Of a stretch of 64,000 nt of DNA, positions 9,901 through 18,399 are shown one piece after another. Numbering within the stretch: position 1 is the stretch's first letter; the number at the start of each line of letters is the position of its first letter. The stretch is from contig NC_088795.1 in NCBI RefSeq assembly GCF_011386835.1, positions 98,702,434-98,766,433 of the forward strand, written 5' to 3'. The notes under the pieces were generated by a model. The model was not told where the DNA came from. It worked only from the letters and a program-made list of their open reading frames with translations, and did not search any database. The position numbers were made by a program, and so were the translations under genes. Source of the stretch: Chrysemys picta bellii (lineage: Eukaryota; Chordata; Testudines; Emydidae).

Positions 9901-12028
9901 TCGGTGTTTTCACACCACATGACTTCCCGATTCCTAAAAGGGTTGGATCGGGCATTCCCTTACGCTAGACCCCGGTCCCGCTCTGGGACCTGAATCTAGT
10001 ACTCTCCTGCCTCCCAGGGCCCCCTTCGAGTCCTTGGCCACGTGTTCTTAGTCCCATTTGTCATGGAAAGTGGTGTTCCTGGTGGCTATCACCTCAGCCC
10101 GCCGGGTCTCGGAGCTTAGGGCTCTGACCTCTGAATCCCCATATACGGTCTTCCATAGGGATAAGGTCCAGCTCCGCCCGCACCCAGCTTTTCTGCCGAA
10201 GGTAGTCTCGGCTTTTCACATGGACCAGGACATTTTCCTCCCAGTCCTCTGTCCTAAGCCCCATTCCTCCAATGAGGAATGACACCTGCATATGCTAGAT
10301 GTGTGTACAGCGCTGGCTTTTTACCTAGACCGGACCAGGCCATTCTGGAAATCCCCATAGCTTTTCATTGCATCGGCCAAGCGCATGAGGGGGCGACCGG
10401 TTTCCACCCAGGGGATCTCCCACTGGATCACCTCGTGCATACGCATATGTTACGACCTGGCAGGGGTTCCCCCGCCTCTTATAGTGAGGGCTCATTCGAC
10501 GAGAGCTCAGGTCTCATCAGCGGCCTCCGTGTCCCTATTTAGGACATCTGTAGGGCTGCTACTTGGTCCTCTATCCACACCTTTTCATCGCACTATGCGA
10601 TTGTTTCCCAAAGGCGGGATGACGCCGGGTTTGGTAGGGCGGTGCTCCACCCGGGTAACCCTTAAACTCCTACCCACCTCCATCCAGTATAGCTTGGAGT
10701 CACCTACTGTGGAATACACATGAGCAATCACTCGAAGAAGAAAGGACAGTTACCTGTTCCGTAACTGGCGTTCTTCGAGATGTGTTGCTCAGGTGTATTC
10801 CACATCCCGCCCTCTCGGAGTTGTCTGGCAAGAAGGAACTGAGGGTGGGGGGAACGCGCAGCCCCCTTTATGGCGCAATATAGAGGCGCCACTCCAGGGA
10901 TCACAGCGGGGCTCCCCCACTACGGATGCTGCTAAGGGAAAAACTTCCGGCACCGGTTCACGTGGCGAGCATGCACACCTATTGTGGAATACACCTGAGC
11001 AACACATCTCGAAGAACGCCAGTTACGGAACAGGTAACTGTCCTTTCCTGTATTGAAGAATTTTAGATCAAAGATAAGGACTTTGTAGCACATTTTGAAA
11101 AACAAAAACAGCAAGAAAAAAAGGCAAGAAAATTATTAATAATTATTTACGTTATCCTAGAGCCGAGAAGCTCCATTCAAAGACCAGAACCCTATTGTCC
11201 CAGGTGCACAAACACAGAACAGGCGGTCCCAGCCCCAAAGATTGTATGTGCATTTGGGATGTGTCTGAGGGGCTGAAATATTTATTCTGATCATTGGGCC
11301 AGGGCCAATGCTTCTAAAAGTTTCAGTCTGCCAGGGTGTTCCTAGGCCCGGAAAGTGTTCGGTCATCGGACTGTTAAAATAATTTAATTCTTACTTTATT
11401 TTGGTTTTCCCCTCCATTTCACTTCCAATGTGAGTCTAGCAGCCAATGCGGCATAAACTGCTGAAGTTAGAGATTGTTTTATTCCATTTTGAAGATGCAC
11501 TTTGGGGTTTTGGAGGCAATACAGCTAAAGCTCCAGCAGTTCCCAAGGGCTTGGCTGTTGCAGATGTGTCCAAGTTAGCGTCTGGGGGGAAATAAATAAT
11601 AAGACTGAGGGGGAGTTTCAGCTTTTCACACATATCAGTGTAATTCAGCATTTGTTTCTAGTCTGTTCTTGAAATAGCTTTTAAAGTAGTCACTGATCCC
11701 TTAGTTTAGCAGTGGGTTTTTTTACACCAGTCCTGGAATGAATCTAGCAAGTTCAGTGGCAGAGTTTGCCTGTAATGTATAAAAAGTACTGAATTTAAGA
11801 TTCTGATGTGAAGCTATTGAAGTGCACTAATGATTTTGAAACACATTTGCTTTGTTGCAGTTACGGTATCAGAAGTGCTTGGTAGCCAGACCTCCTTCAC
11901 AGAAAGTTCGACCGCCCCCTCCTCCTGCAGACTCGATGACCAGAAGAGTCACAACTAATGTCAAACGCGGAGTCTTGTCCCTTATTGACACTTTAAAACA
12001 GAAACGCCCTGTTTCTGAGATGCCATAG
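846..12028 (+). CDS. APBB2: APBB2 (Fe65-like protein 1), 3' part: four terminal coding exons encoding the PTB2 domain
   Basis: The coding segments 846-929, 1547-1662, 2539-2718 and 11861-12028 join in one frame with GT-AG introns and matching phases. Translated, they give the second phosphotyrosine-binding domain and C-terminus of the Fe65 family. The sequence matches APBB2 rather than APBB1, for example at [53 protein letters not shown] and the proline-rich tail ending in PVSEMP. Known role: cytoplasmic and nuclear adaptor whose PTB2 binds the NPTY tail of amyloid precursor protein family members, while PTB1 and the WW domain bind other partners. The 5' exons lie outside the window. The last intron is about 9.1 kb and is filled by CR1 and DIRS retrotransposons. 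The gene converges on NSUN7, as in mammals. No frameshift or stop interrupts the visible exons. Confidence 0.96.
1547..1662 (+). CDS. APBB2: APBB2 coding exon, PTB2 helix 1 region
   Basis: The acceptor TTTTAG precedes the exon and GTAAGT follows it. Length is 116 nt (two bases plus 38 codons), ending in phase 0. The peptide runs from [12 protein letters not shown] to VTVINER and corresponds to the first helix and following strand of PTB2. It lies downstream of a pyrimidine-rich tract at about 1519-1546. Confidence 0.95.
2539..2718 (+). CDS. APBB2: APBB2 coding exon, core of PTB2
   Basis: The exon is exactly 60 codons (180 nt), phase 0 at both ends, between an AACCAG acceptor and a GTAAGT donor. 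The peptide starts [16 protein letters not shown] and ends SEAVQAACM. It holds the central beta-sheet of PTB2 and the start of the C-terminal helix that forms the peptide-binding groove. Confidence 0.97.
2960..5382 (+). mobile_element. CR1 LINE fragment, 5'-truncated, sense to APBB2
   Basis: Text characteristic of sauropsid CR1 runs through this segment. It includes degenerate reverse-transcriptase sequence such as the region around 4489-4560 ([18 protein letters not shown]) and the 3' tail ending CCCAGCCCTACATTTC near 5360-5376. The reading frame is broken many times, so it is an old dead copy. The 5' portion is missing, which is usual for CR1. A second repeat seems to interrupt it at about 3881-4246. 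Confidence 0.85.
3881..4246. mobile_element. Probable hAT-like MITE nested in CR1
   Basis: The left edge reads CAGCAGTTCTCAAC and the right edge reads GTTGAGAACTTATG. These are imperfect inverted copies of the CAGTGGTTCTCAA-type hAT terminus that is better preserved at 21427-21742. CR1-like sequence resumes immediately afterward (GATGGATTTGTCAAGAAC). A target duplication was not resolved. Confidence 0.5.
5617..5812 (+). repeat. DIRS copy 1, left inverted terminal repeat
   Basis: Reverse-complementing 10825-11015 reproduces this segment closely from about 5638 on, including GCCGGAAGTTTTTCCCTTAG and the GGAGTGGCGCCTCTATAT stretch. The outermost bases (TTCTTCTTCGAGTGATTGCT) differ from the right end but are matched in reverse complement by 10701-10742. 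Confidence 0.9.
5742..7724 (+). pseudogene. DIRS copy 1 ORF1, Gag-like, frameshifted
   Basis: The coding signal moves through three frames: 5742-6155, 6274-7422 and 7419-7724. The first piece has a cysteine-rich motif with spaced C-x2-C pairs ([26 protein letters not shown]), as in vertebrate DIRS Gag-like proteins. The second has a long Arg/Ser and Arg/His region, then a segment ending HEYLYTHP that resembles the conserved DIRS ORF1 core. The third has a basic C-terminus ending [10 protein letters not shown]. At least two frame breaks make it a pseudogene. It immediately precedes the RT frame. Confidence 0.8.
7729..9542 (+). pseudogene. DIRS copy 1 ORF2, reverse transcriptase-RNase H, frameshifted
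   Basis: Frame 7729-9150 encodes a DIRS/gypsy-like reverse transcriptase. It shows the palm motif [11 protein letters not shown] near 8188-8220, [13 protein letters not shown] near 8287-8325, and the catalytic YLDD box at 8380-8391. An RNase H-like domain follows, with [11 protein letters not shown] near 8870 and [16 protein letters not shown] near 9030-9080. At about 9148 the frame ends at TSF-stop, and the homologous sequence continues in another frame through [15 protein letters not shown] and [13 protein letters not shown] to [10 protein letters not shown]. One indel therefore splits the ORF. RT catalytic aspartates are present, but the product would be truncated. Confidence 0.88.
9677..10655 (+). 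pseudogene. DIRS copy 1 tyrosine recombinase, multiply broken
   Basis: Fragments in several frames match a DIRS tyrosine recombinase. They are an N-terminal SAM-like part ([16 protein letters not shown], 9683-9922), an arginine box ([13 protein letters not shown], near 10088-10125), and a histidine-arginine box (AHSTRAQ, near 10490). A short stretch in another frame near 10540-10640 contains DICRAATW and the presumed catalytic tyrosine region SSHYAIVSQ. Stops and shifts lie between these parts. Known role of the family: strand exchange that integrates the circular cDNA. This copy should be inactive. Confidence 0.8.
10701..10804 (+). repeat. DIRS copy 1 internal complementary region
   Basis: Bases 10701-10742 are the reverse complement of the left terminus 5617-5658, with 34 consecutive matches, one mismatch and then seven more. 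Bases 10743-10804 are the exact reverse complement of the right terminus 10983-11044 over 62 bases. The two halves abut at 10742/10743. This is the template thought to let DIRS elements complete and circularise their cDNA. Confidence 0.93.
10825..11045 (-). repeat. DIRS copy 1, right inverted terminal repeat
   Basis: The segment is the inverted partner of 5621-5812. Its outer ~62 bases (10983-11044) are unique to the right end and are matched in reverse complement by the internal complementary region. Confidence 0.9.
11861..12028 (+). CDS. APBB2: APBB2 terminal coding exon with stop codon
   Basis: The exon begins after TTGCAG and encodes [20 protein letters not shown]. It continues through the [20 protein letters not shown] segment to PVSEMP and a TAG stop at 12026-12028. 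It finishes the PTB2 C-terminal helix and adds the short proline-rich and basic tail typical of the family. Length is 56 codons including stop. Confidence 0.97.
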   Translation, partial: LRYQKCLVARPPSQKVRPPPPPADSMTRRVTTNVKRGVLSLIDTLKQKRPVSEMP

Positions 12029-13934
12029 CTGCCCAAAGGAAAGGATTCTTGTAACACTTAATTGAAGAAACAGTAGCTACGCTAAAGAAAATGAACTGAT
12101 GATGTTCGACCTTCCATTTTAAATTGCTGATGCTTTGTCTTCAAAGAATTTATCCTTATCAAAACAATGTTAGACAAGCATGTTCTCTCGTTCTTGCCAT
12201 CATCATGTGATATGAAAAGACGCATGAATAATTTTTTTGCTGTCAATGAGTTACATCATGAGCAGTAGAAGGTCTATTTCTGATTGTAAATATTCTGAAC
12301 ATTACCTAAATTTACACCCAAAAAGAAATATGGCCATGTCCCTCCTAGTGAACTAATGTTAAAGTCCATGGAGTGATTGATGCCTGAATTATAGTTTCAC
12401 CATCTTCTTGAGCTGGATTTGTCACAAGCAACCCTTAAATCCTACAGCACTTTGCCCTGTTTTCAACACTGGAGTAGGTACCAAGTATTAGTTACCATTA
12501 AATTACTGTAGTATAAATACCAAGTTTTATTTTTACAAAGCTGCACCTGTTAGTTTTAAAATGCGCGTTGGCATTGGTTTAGGAACCACGTTATAATTTT
12601 GCCTGACATGCTTTTGAACCATGGTGACCATATTTCATTTACTGTTTATATATTATGATTTTGGAGAAGAAAAGTTTTGAGTAATTCAGAGCAGGATGCA
12701 TCAGCTTTAACCTTTTGCCCTAAAATAGACAACTGCATCGGGGGGCTGTTAAATCTATTCTCCAAAATCCAACATGGTGCAACAAAAATATGATTTATTT
12801 AACTGTGGGCTCCTACCATCTATGATTAAGAGAGGGACTTATTCAGAACTGTTATATATGGCACAAACTAGAAAGCTACACATTTTCCCTGTATTACTCC
12901 TTGTGTGTGCAAACTTTCAATTGAAGGCCCCATCACCCAGTTCTTTCATTTGGAGTTTGGTGTTGAGTTAATATTTACATGAGATGCAAAAGAACTATCA
13001 CATTTTTGTTGGGCAGACCTGTTCTCATTTATACCATGATGAAGTTTCATTTTACTTTAATGCCCTTTCTGTAGCAGCTCTCAACAAAGGAATGACACAG
13101 TTCTTCTCTGATATGATGGAGCTACATGTAGGGTAACCTGATTTCAGTGCTTTTGCTCCAAAAGCTCCAGCTAGCTGTGTTAGTCCACTCTACTGTAAAT
13201 TCCTTGGAAACAAACTATGCAGTATTGCCCCTTATAAGCGTACATTGTGCTAACCTTTCAATGCACTTATATGCTTATCTTTTTCTTTGTTTTTCCCCTT
13301 GCCCTCTGTCTTATTACAACTGCAGGTTGGTACATACAATAGAAATGGAACAATGCAGATGTTTTTACCAGTGTTAAAAATTTTCTGCCTCCATTTTAGA
13401 CGTCTACTGGAAGGCTGAACCATCTGGGTATGTTGACACTGTAATTCTAAAGGGACATTGTCAAGGTAGATACGCGAAGAATTTGACCTAGCTTTCTCTC
13501 ACTAGTGGCTTTTGTTTTAAATTAATGGTTGCGTATTTTCTTTTTTTTTTAAATCGGTCGTAGTTGCTACCCATGAGCTACCCCAGTAACAAACAAATCA
13601 GGCAGTGAATGCAAGGGCCAAAGCAATGATGATCAAACACTTTCAGCTTTGAGTTTGTAAAGGAATTATGGACAGCTATAACAAAAATTAAAATGAACTT
13701 AAAATGACGGAAATGTGACCATACTGGCAAATGAAGGGCTGATGCTCTGCTGGTGTATAAAGGTGCAGCTCCATGGACACCAGCTGCACAGCCAGTGGCC
13801 TGAAATCCTCTGTTGTGCCACAGTACCTAACTGGAACCTACAATGGGGCGCTGACCTGGCTGAGGCTTCTAAGCACTACTGTAATATAAAGAATAATACA
13901 ACCCACTAGCATTCACTCAGCTAAAACACTTGCC

Positions 13935-14050
13935 TGTGGTCCCAATTTCAGCAAGATATTTAAGCATGTGCCTAATTTTTTAAACCCAGGTTTAAAATTA
14001 CCAAGTGCTTAAGTCCCAACACAGCAAGGTATTTATGTACCTCAACCCTG
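13935..14050. mobile_element. Short palindromic MITE-like repeat
   Basis: TTCAGCAAGATATTTAAGCA near the left end is answered by an imperfect inverted copy, GCAAGGTATTTATGTAC, near the right end. Aligned inner copies of AAGTGCTTAAG type lie between them. The family looks like a widespread sauropsid element; no name is assigned. Confidence 0.5.
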
Positions 14051-14671
14051 TTCAGAGAACCAAGGCTACAAGAAGAAACTTGCATTTGCATTCACATTCA
14101 CTCCTTTGTCTCTCTGGGTTCCAGTAGTGGTAATCTCAGTGGTTTCCACTGGGAACTGTGCTAATACCATGTTTTCCCCCCACAGTGGTTATCAGCAGCC
14201 ATCAGATGGTAACCCCACCTGACCTAGAGACATTAGATGCTGTATTCATTATCACTCCCCAGACTCAGCAAATACCTTGACAGTGTCCTTTTAAAGTTCC
14301 ACTTTGAAACTTTCCCAGGATTCAGATTTGCAATGAGTTTTAAATAGCATAAATACATTCCATAGGAGATCCACTGCATCTGGTGATGCTGCTGCCCCAT
14401 GATGGCAGACCAGGACCTCCCTTTGTAATTAAACAGTCATGTTAAAAAGCTGTTGTTTTTATTCACTACTTGGTGTGGTTCGGTTTCCTGTTGTCAGGAC
14501 CAGGAGTACTTAGCTTGCTTTCAGCAGCAAAGCACATAAAGAGAGTCAGGGATGCAGTTGCAGTAGGTATTGAAAAGACAATGGATAGGAATGTATTGAA
14601 AAGTCACAGATCATCTGTGGATATTTTGTTTTTAAAATACTTTTGCTTATTTTACCAAAATACTGATTAAG

Positions 14672-14793
14672 ACTTTGATTCTGCAAACACTTAGGTATGT
14701 GCTTTATAAGCACATTAGTCTCACTGGCATCAACAGAATGACTCATGCTCTTACAGGTTCTGCACATACCTAAGTGTTTGCAGGATCAAGGCC
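14672..14793. mobile_element. Palindromic MITE with ~30-bp inverted ends
   Basis: The left end CTGCAAACACTTAGGTATGT and the right end ACATACCTAAGTGTTTGCAG are exact inverted copies over 20 bases. The pairing extends to about 30 with a few mismatches. The element is 122 bp and lies inside the probable APBB2 3' UTR, so a transcript would form a hairpin. A degraded relative lies near 31252-31360. Confidence 0.75.
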
Positions 14794-15548
14794 TAATTTT
14801 GTAAAACCAATTACATTAAAACACTATATTGACTTAATTTCTGCCATGGCCAAAAATTATGGCTGGTGCATGCGTGAGAGCAAATGCCATTGTTTTACCT
14901 AATGTTGTAGTGACACTTCAGTTACCTATGCATTCTTTATATCTAGTGATTCTGTAAGTAGGCATACGTTATGCCTTGTATGTCTCATGTCATTTTTGAA
15001 TTAACCTGTTAAATACAGCTTAAAATATTTTTATTTTATTTATTCTATTTTTACTGAAATAGCCTGCATTATGATGTTGATGTACTATCTTTACTGGACA
15101 TGATCTCACAACATATCCAGTGCTAAGTAATCTCCGTGTACTATAGGTTGCCTAAAAAGGTGGGTTTTATAATTATTTGTAGTCACATTTTTATTGGAGT
15201 ATGTAGAAGAAATGGCAAAACAATGTGTAAAGCTAATTTCTCTTATTTTATAAATGCAAATGGTAAGTTAGAGGCAGATATCACAGACCACCTCATTAAT
15301 ATGCTCCCTTGCAGAAGCAAGGAGATTTATAGCCACAGTCAATGTCTATAGTTTAAAGCCTTTCCTTTGAGTTGCTGCAGTTTTTAGTTTTTATTTAAAC
15401 CACTTATGATTTCATTTGGGGGAGGGGGGAAAAGGTGGTTTCAGGATATAAGAACCACCTACAGATTGCATGAAAGGAAATTGATCCCACTTACATTATA
15501 ATGAGTTCTTAGTGATAAACTTTGTGTAAAGAGCTACCTGTACCTCTT

Positions 15549-15549
<1 letters not shown>

Positions 15550-15579
<30 letters not shown>
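15550..15579 (+). repeat. Poly(A) tract of 30 bases
   Basis: Thirty consecutive A residues lie within the probable 3' UTR. There is no obvious retrocopy immediately upstream, so this may be a simple repeat. Length is likely to vary between individuals and assemblies. Confidence 0.9.
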
Positions 15580-15583
<4 letters not shown>

Positions 15584-15719
15584 TTCCTTAGATTTGCAGG
15601 CTATAAAGCTATGGAATAACTAAGACTGTTTTGTGTCATTTACTAAGATTTCTAAATCCCTTTTCTTTTAATTTTATCAAACATGTCATAAAGCAATGAA
15701 GCAGGGATATAAAACCGTT

Positions 15720-15725
15720 AATAAA
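15720..15725 (+). promoter_or_regulatory. APBB2: Candidate APBB2 poly(A) signal AATAAA
   Basis: A canonical hexamer lies in an AT-rich context about 3.7 kb after the stop. Alternatives are at 16035-16040 and 16892-16897. The choice cannot be made without transcript ends. Confidence 0.35.
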
Positions 15726-16378
15726 TCACATGTGAAAACAGCTATTTTTACTTTAATAGCTGATACTGGCTCAGCCTTTACAACTTTAACATTAACACTG
15801 TTACTTCTATCTGTGCAGGCTTAGTTATTTTAATATATTGCTAAAAACCTGTGCTGTACAGTCACCAAACAAAGGTTTGATTTAGCTTAGTATTTGCAAA
15901 AGAGAAAGGGAAAATGCACAGTTTATCAGTCAGAGCTCAGTGTTATATAAAGCGGCTGATTGACACTGAAAAGAACTTTTTTTTCTTTTTTGCTGTTGAC
16001 CACTTTTACACATTTAAATGTAATCTGTTGTGAGAATAAATTTAGATGCATAAAATGCTTGACTCACTTGTCACTAGTCCATAAAGTTTGGAAAGTAGTT
16101 CATTTCTTGGGACAGAACCTTGGTGGGGGGGAAGGAGAAAGTTTCTCTGTATTTACTGTTTAGAAAAGATACCAATACATTGGCCAGTTCAGAAGAGAGA
16201 CATTAATGTATTTTCTGAATTATTCAGTGGTAAATGTTAAGCCAGTATTAAGGAAAAGGTGATACTATGATTTGCCCTAATGCACAGCTTGAAATATAAA
16301 CTGCTTTTAAGTCCTAGAAATGATATTTTTAACGGGTGGAGGAGTAAGAGGAAGTCAGATTTGTCTGTTTTAAAGCTT

Positions 16379-16428
16379 ACAAGTAAAAGGCTATATATAT
16401 ATATACATACACATAGCCTTTTACTTGT
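16379..16428. repeat. Perfect 16-bp inverted repeat with TA-rich loop
   Basis: ACAAGTAAAAGGCTAT (16379-16394) pairs exactly with ATAGCCTTTTACTTGT (16413-16428). The 18-base loop continues the alternating TA tract. It can form a stable cruciform or RNA hairpin. Confidence 0.85.
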
Positions 16429-17908
16429 ATGTTGCTGGTGCAATTCTGGGTCAATCTGGGAATACCTAAAATTTGCCACCAGCTGATGGCAAAAGTGGCT
16501 TGTGAACCAAGTTGTTCTCTAGCATCATATTTATCATTGTTGGCTCTTGGACAATCTAGTCAAAGAGACTGAACCAGCCCCTGGAAATCTAGTCTTAGAT
16601 CAGATGAGACCCAGTGGTGGGACAGCAGATGGAAACTTGCACCACTGTCCTGTACCCCTTATGTGAACATAACTTCCACTCTCAGAGCTGTCTACTGGCA
16701 CCTTTTAATGAGCACATGATTTTTATTTTTAAGAGAGACTGTTTATACTTAGTTTATTGTTATAACACCCACTGTGCATTAAAAATGAAGAGATTTTAAA
16801 ACCCACCCACTCTTTTTGCCTTCCCTTTCCCAACTACAGAATCTCACACCCCTGTCACCTACTTTGAGCCATGCTTAGGAACTATATTTAAAATAAATTT
16901 TTCCCTTTATGTTTTCCATTCCCTTTCCCTAAACGGCAGCTTCTCTTTTCTCATCCATATTGTGAACTATGATTGTAAAATAGTGTCATTTTGTTCTCTT
17001 GCTTTTTTCCAGTTATACATTGCAAACACAGGACTCGAGCCAGGAGCCTTACTATCTGCCCAGAAGGAGACCAGAGAATGAATTGTGATTGTCACAATTC
17101 TTCCCTGGCAGTTGGGAAGCAGAAGTTCACCCCTTTTCATGGATCTGTTTACTCTTGACCAGTGAGGGTGGGTGTGTGGTGCCAAGCCTGCTCCTGTTTA
17201 CTCACAGTGAGGTAACGGGTGAGCAGCACAAAAATAATTCTAATAGGTAAAAGTTTTTTTGTTAAACAGATTACTTTCAGCAGCAGTGGGAAAACTCACC
17301 TTTGATGACCACAGGCTCTTTTGCCCTTTGTTTCTTTCCTTACCATATTTTTCTTTGTTTCTCTTCCTTCTATATTCCCGTTGGGAGGAATTCTCAATTT
17401 TCTTCTTTGGATTTCACTCCGACCCTCTTGCCCTTGTCTAAAATGATCATCAGTAGCTAATACTGACATTTGAAATGTTATCATTAGGCTTAGAATTAAC
17501 ATCTCAATTAGATGAATTCTCTAATTGTTGTCAGGGTTGGCACAAAGAATCAGGTTCCAGGTACTTAGTTTCATTTCTCCCCCCATGTCTGGGCTATTCT
17601 GGGTGGTTGGAGAGGGAAGCCCTCCTTTGCTAGGCGCTCCTGTAGATTGCAGTAGAACTACATGAGTTCCTGTCCTGCACAGCCCAGCTGGGATACAGGC
17701 AATGGAGCAGACACTTTGTTTTTTCCATGCAGTGCAGAAGTAGGCCTGTCGGGGAGCAGTTGCAGCAGGTAAAGCTTCTCAAGAGTGCTTTCAGATCATA
17801 CTGAAGGTGCTACTAGGGTTGCAAGGGAAGCAGTATCCACTACCACCTCCTCAGAGCAATGCAAATACTTGTTTTAAAATGGCAGGAACCCTATTTATTT
17901 CATAGGGT

Positions 17909-18196
17909 ACGTCTATACCCAGCCACTAGTTCGGCGGCTGGCAATCGAACTTCTGGGTTCGACTTATCGCGTCTTGTCTGGACGCGATAAGTCGAACCCG
18001 GAAGTGCTCGCCGTTGACTGCGGTACTCCAGCTCGGCGAGAGGAGTACCGTGGAGTCGACGGGGGAGCCTGCCTGCCGCGTGTGGACCGAGGTAAGTTCG
18101 AACTAAGGTACTTCGAACTTCAGCTACGTTATTCACGTAGCTGAAGTTGCGTACCTTAGTTCGATTTGGGGGTTTAGTGTAGACCAAGCCATAATC
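17909..18196. mobile_element. Multi-hairpin MITE between the two genes
   Basis: The ends read GGGTACGTCTATACCC on the left and TAGTGTAGACCAAGCC on the right, which are imperfect inverted copies. Inside are three hairpins. The first is a 25-bp stem with one mismatch and a 7-base loop (17949-17973 with 17981-18005). The second is an imperfect stem around the CGGTACTCC/GGAGTACCG pair (about 18012-18062). The third is a 12-bp perfect stem CTTCAGCTACGT/ACGTAGCTGAAG near 18119-18147. GC content and CpG density are far above the surroundings. A relative with the same third hairpin lies at 35153-35417. Confidence 0.8.
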
Positions 18197-18399
18197 AAAT
18201 ATAAATTTGAACCTCAAGGGCCACACATTGGATGCCAGTGATATAATGCATGGCTTATTGCATACAAGTTTCCCTCTTTGTATTGTATGTCTTGGAGGGT
18301 TCAAAACCAGTTTTGCTTATTCCACATCTGAATCAAACCCTTGTCAAAGTAGGTGCACTTGTCTAGCTCTCCTTTAGATTCTCTGTACTGAGTATGGAA

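Larger units (their letters stand above)
5617..11045 (+). mobile_element. Nearly full-length DIRS-type tyrosine-recombinase retrotransposon (copy 1)
   Basis: This ~5.4 kb unit has the defining DIRS layout. It has inverted terminal repeats at both ends (about 5621-5812 and 10825-11015), an internal complementary region at 10701-10804 that pairs with both extreme termini, and three decayed reading frames in order: Gag-like, RT-RNase H, and tyrosine recombinase. DIRS elements copy through RNA and integrate by a recombinase rather than a DDE integrase, so no target duplication is expected and none is seen. The element is much more GC-rich than the flanking intron. The protein frames carry several frameshifts and stops, so this copy is not autonomous, although the termini remain in excellent agreement with the internal complementary region. 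Confidence 0.93.
2719..11860 (+). other. APBB2: APBB2 last intron (~9.1 kb), occupied by CR1 and DIRS elements
   Basis: The donor GTAAGT at 2719 and acceptor TTGCAG at 11855-11860 are canonical. The intron contains an (AAAT)n tract near 2860, a CR1 copy to about 5382, a DIRS element at 5617-11045, and about 800 bases of AT-rich unassigned sequence before the acceptor. No cellular coding sequence is seen inside it. Confidence 0.85.
12029..15745 (+). other. APBB2: Probable APBB2 3' untranslated region
   Basis: The sequence after the stop is AT-rich, lacks convincing coding frames and carries little recent repeat sequence apart from two small palindromic MITEs. A canonical AATAAA lies at 15720-15725. 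Others lie farther on at 16035-16040 and 16892-16897, so the true end is uncertain. The extent is an inference from the poly(A) signals and the general length of vertebrate APBB2 3' UTRs. Confidence 0.45.
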
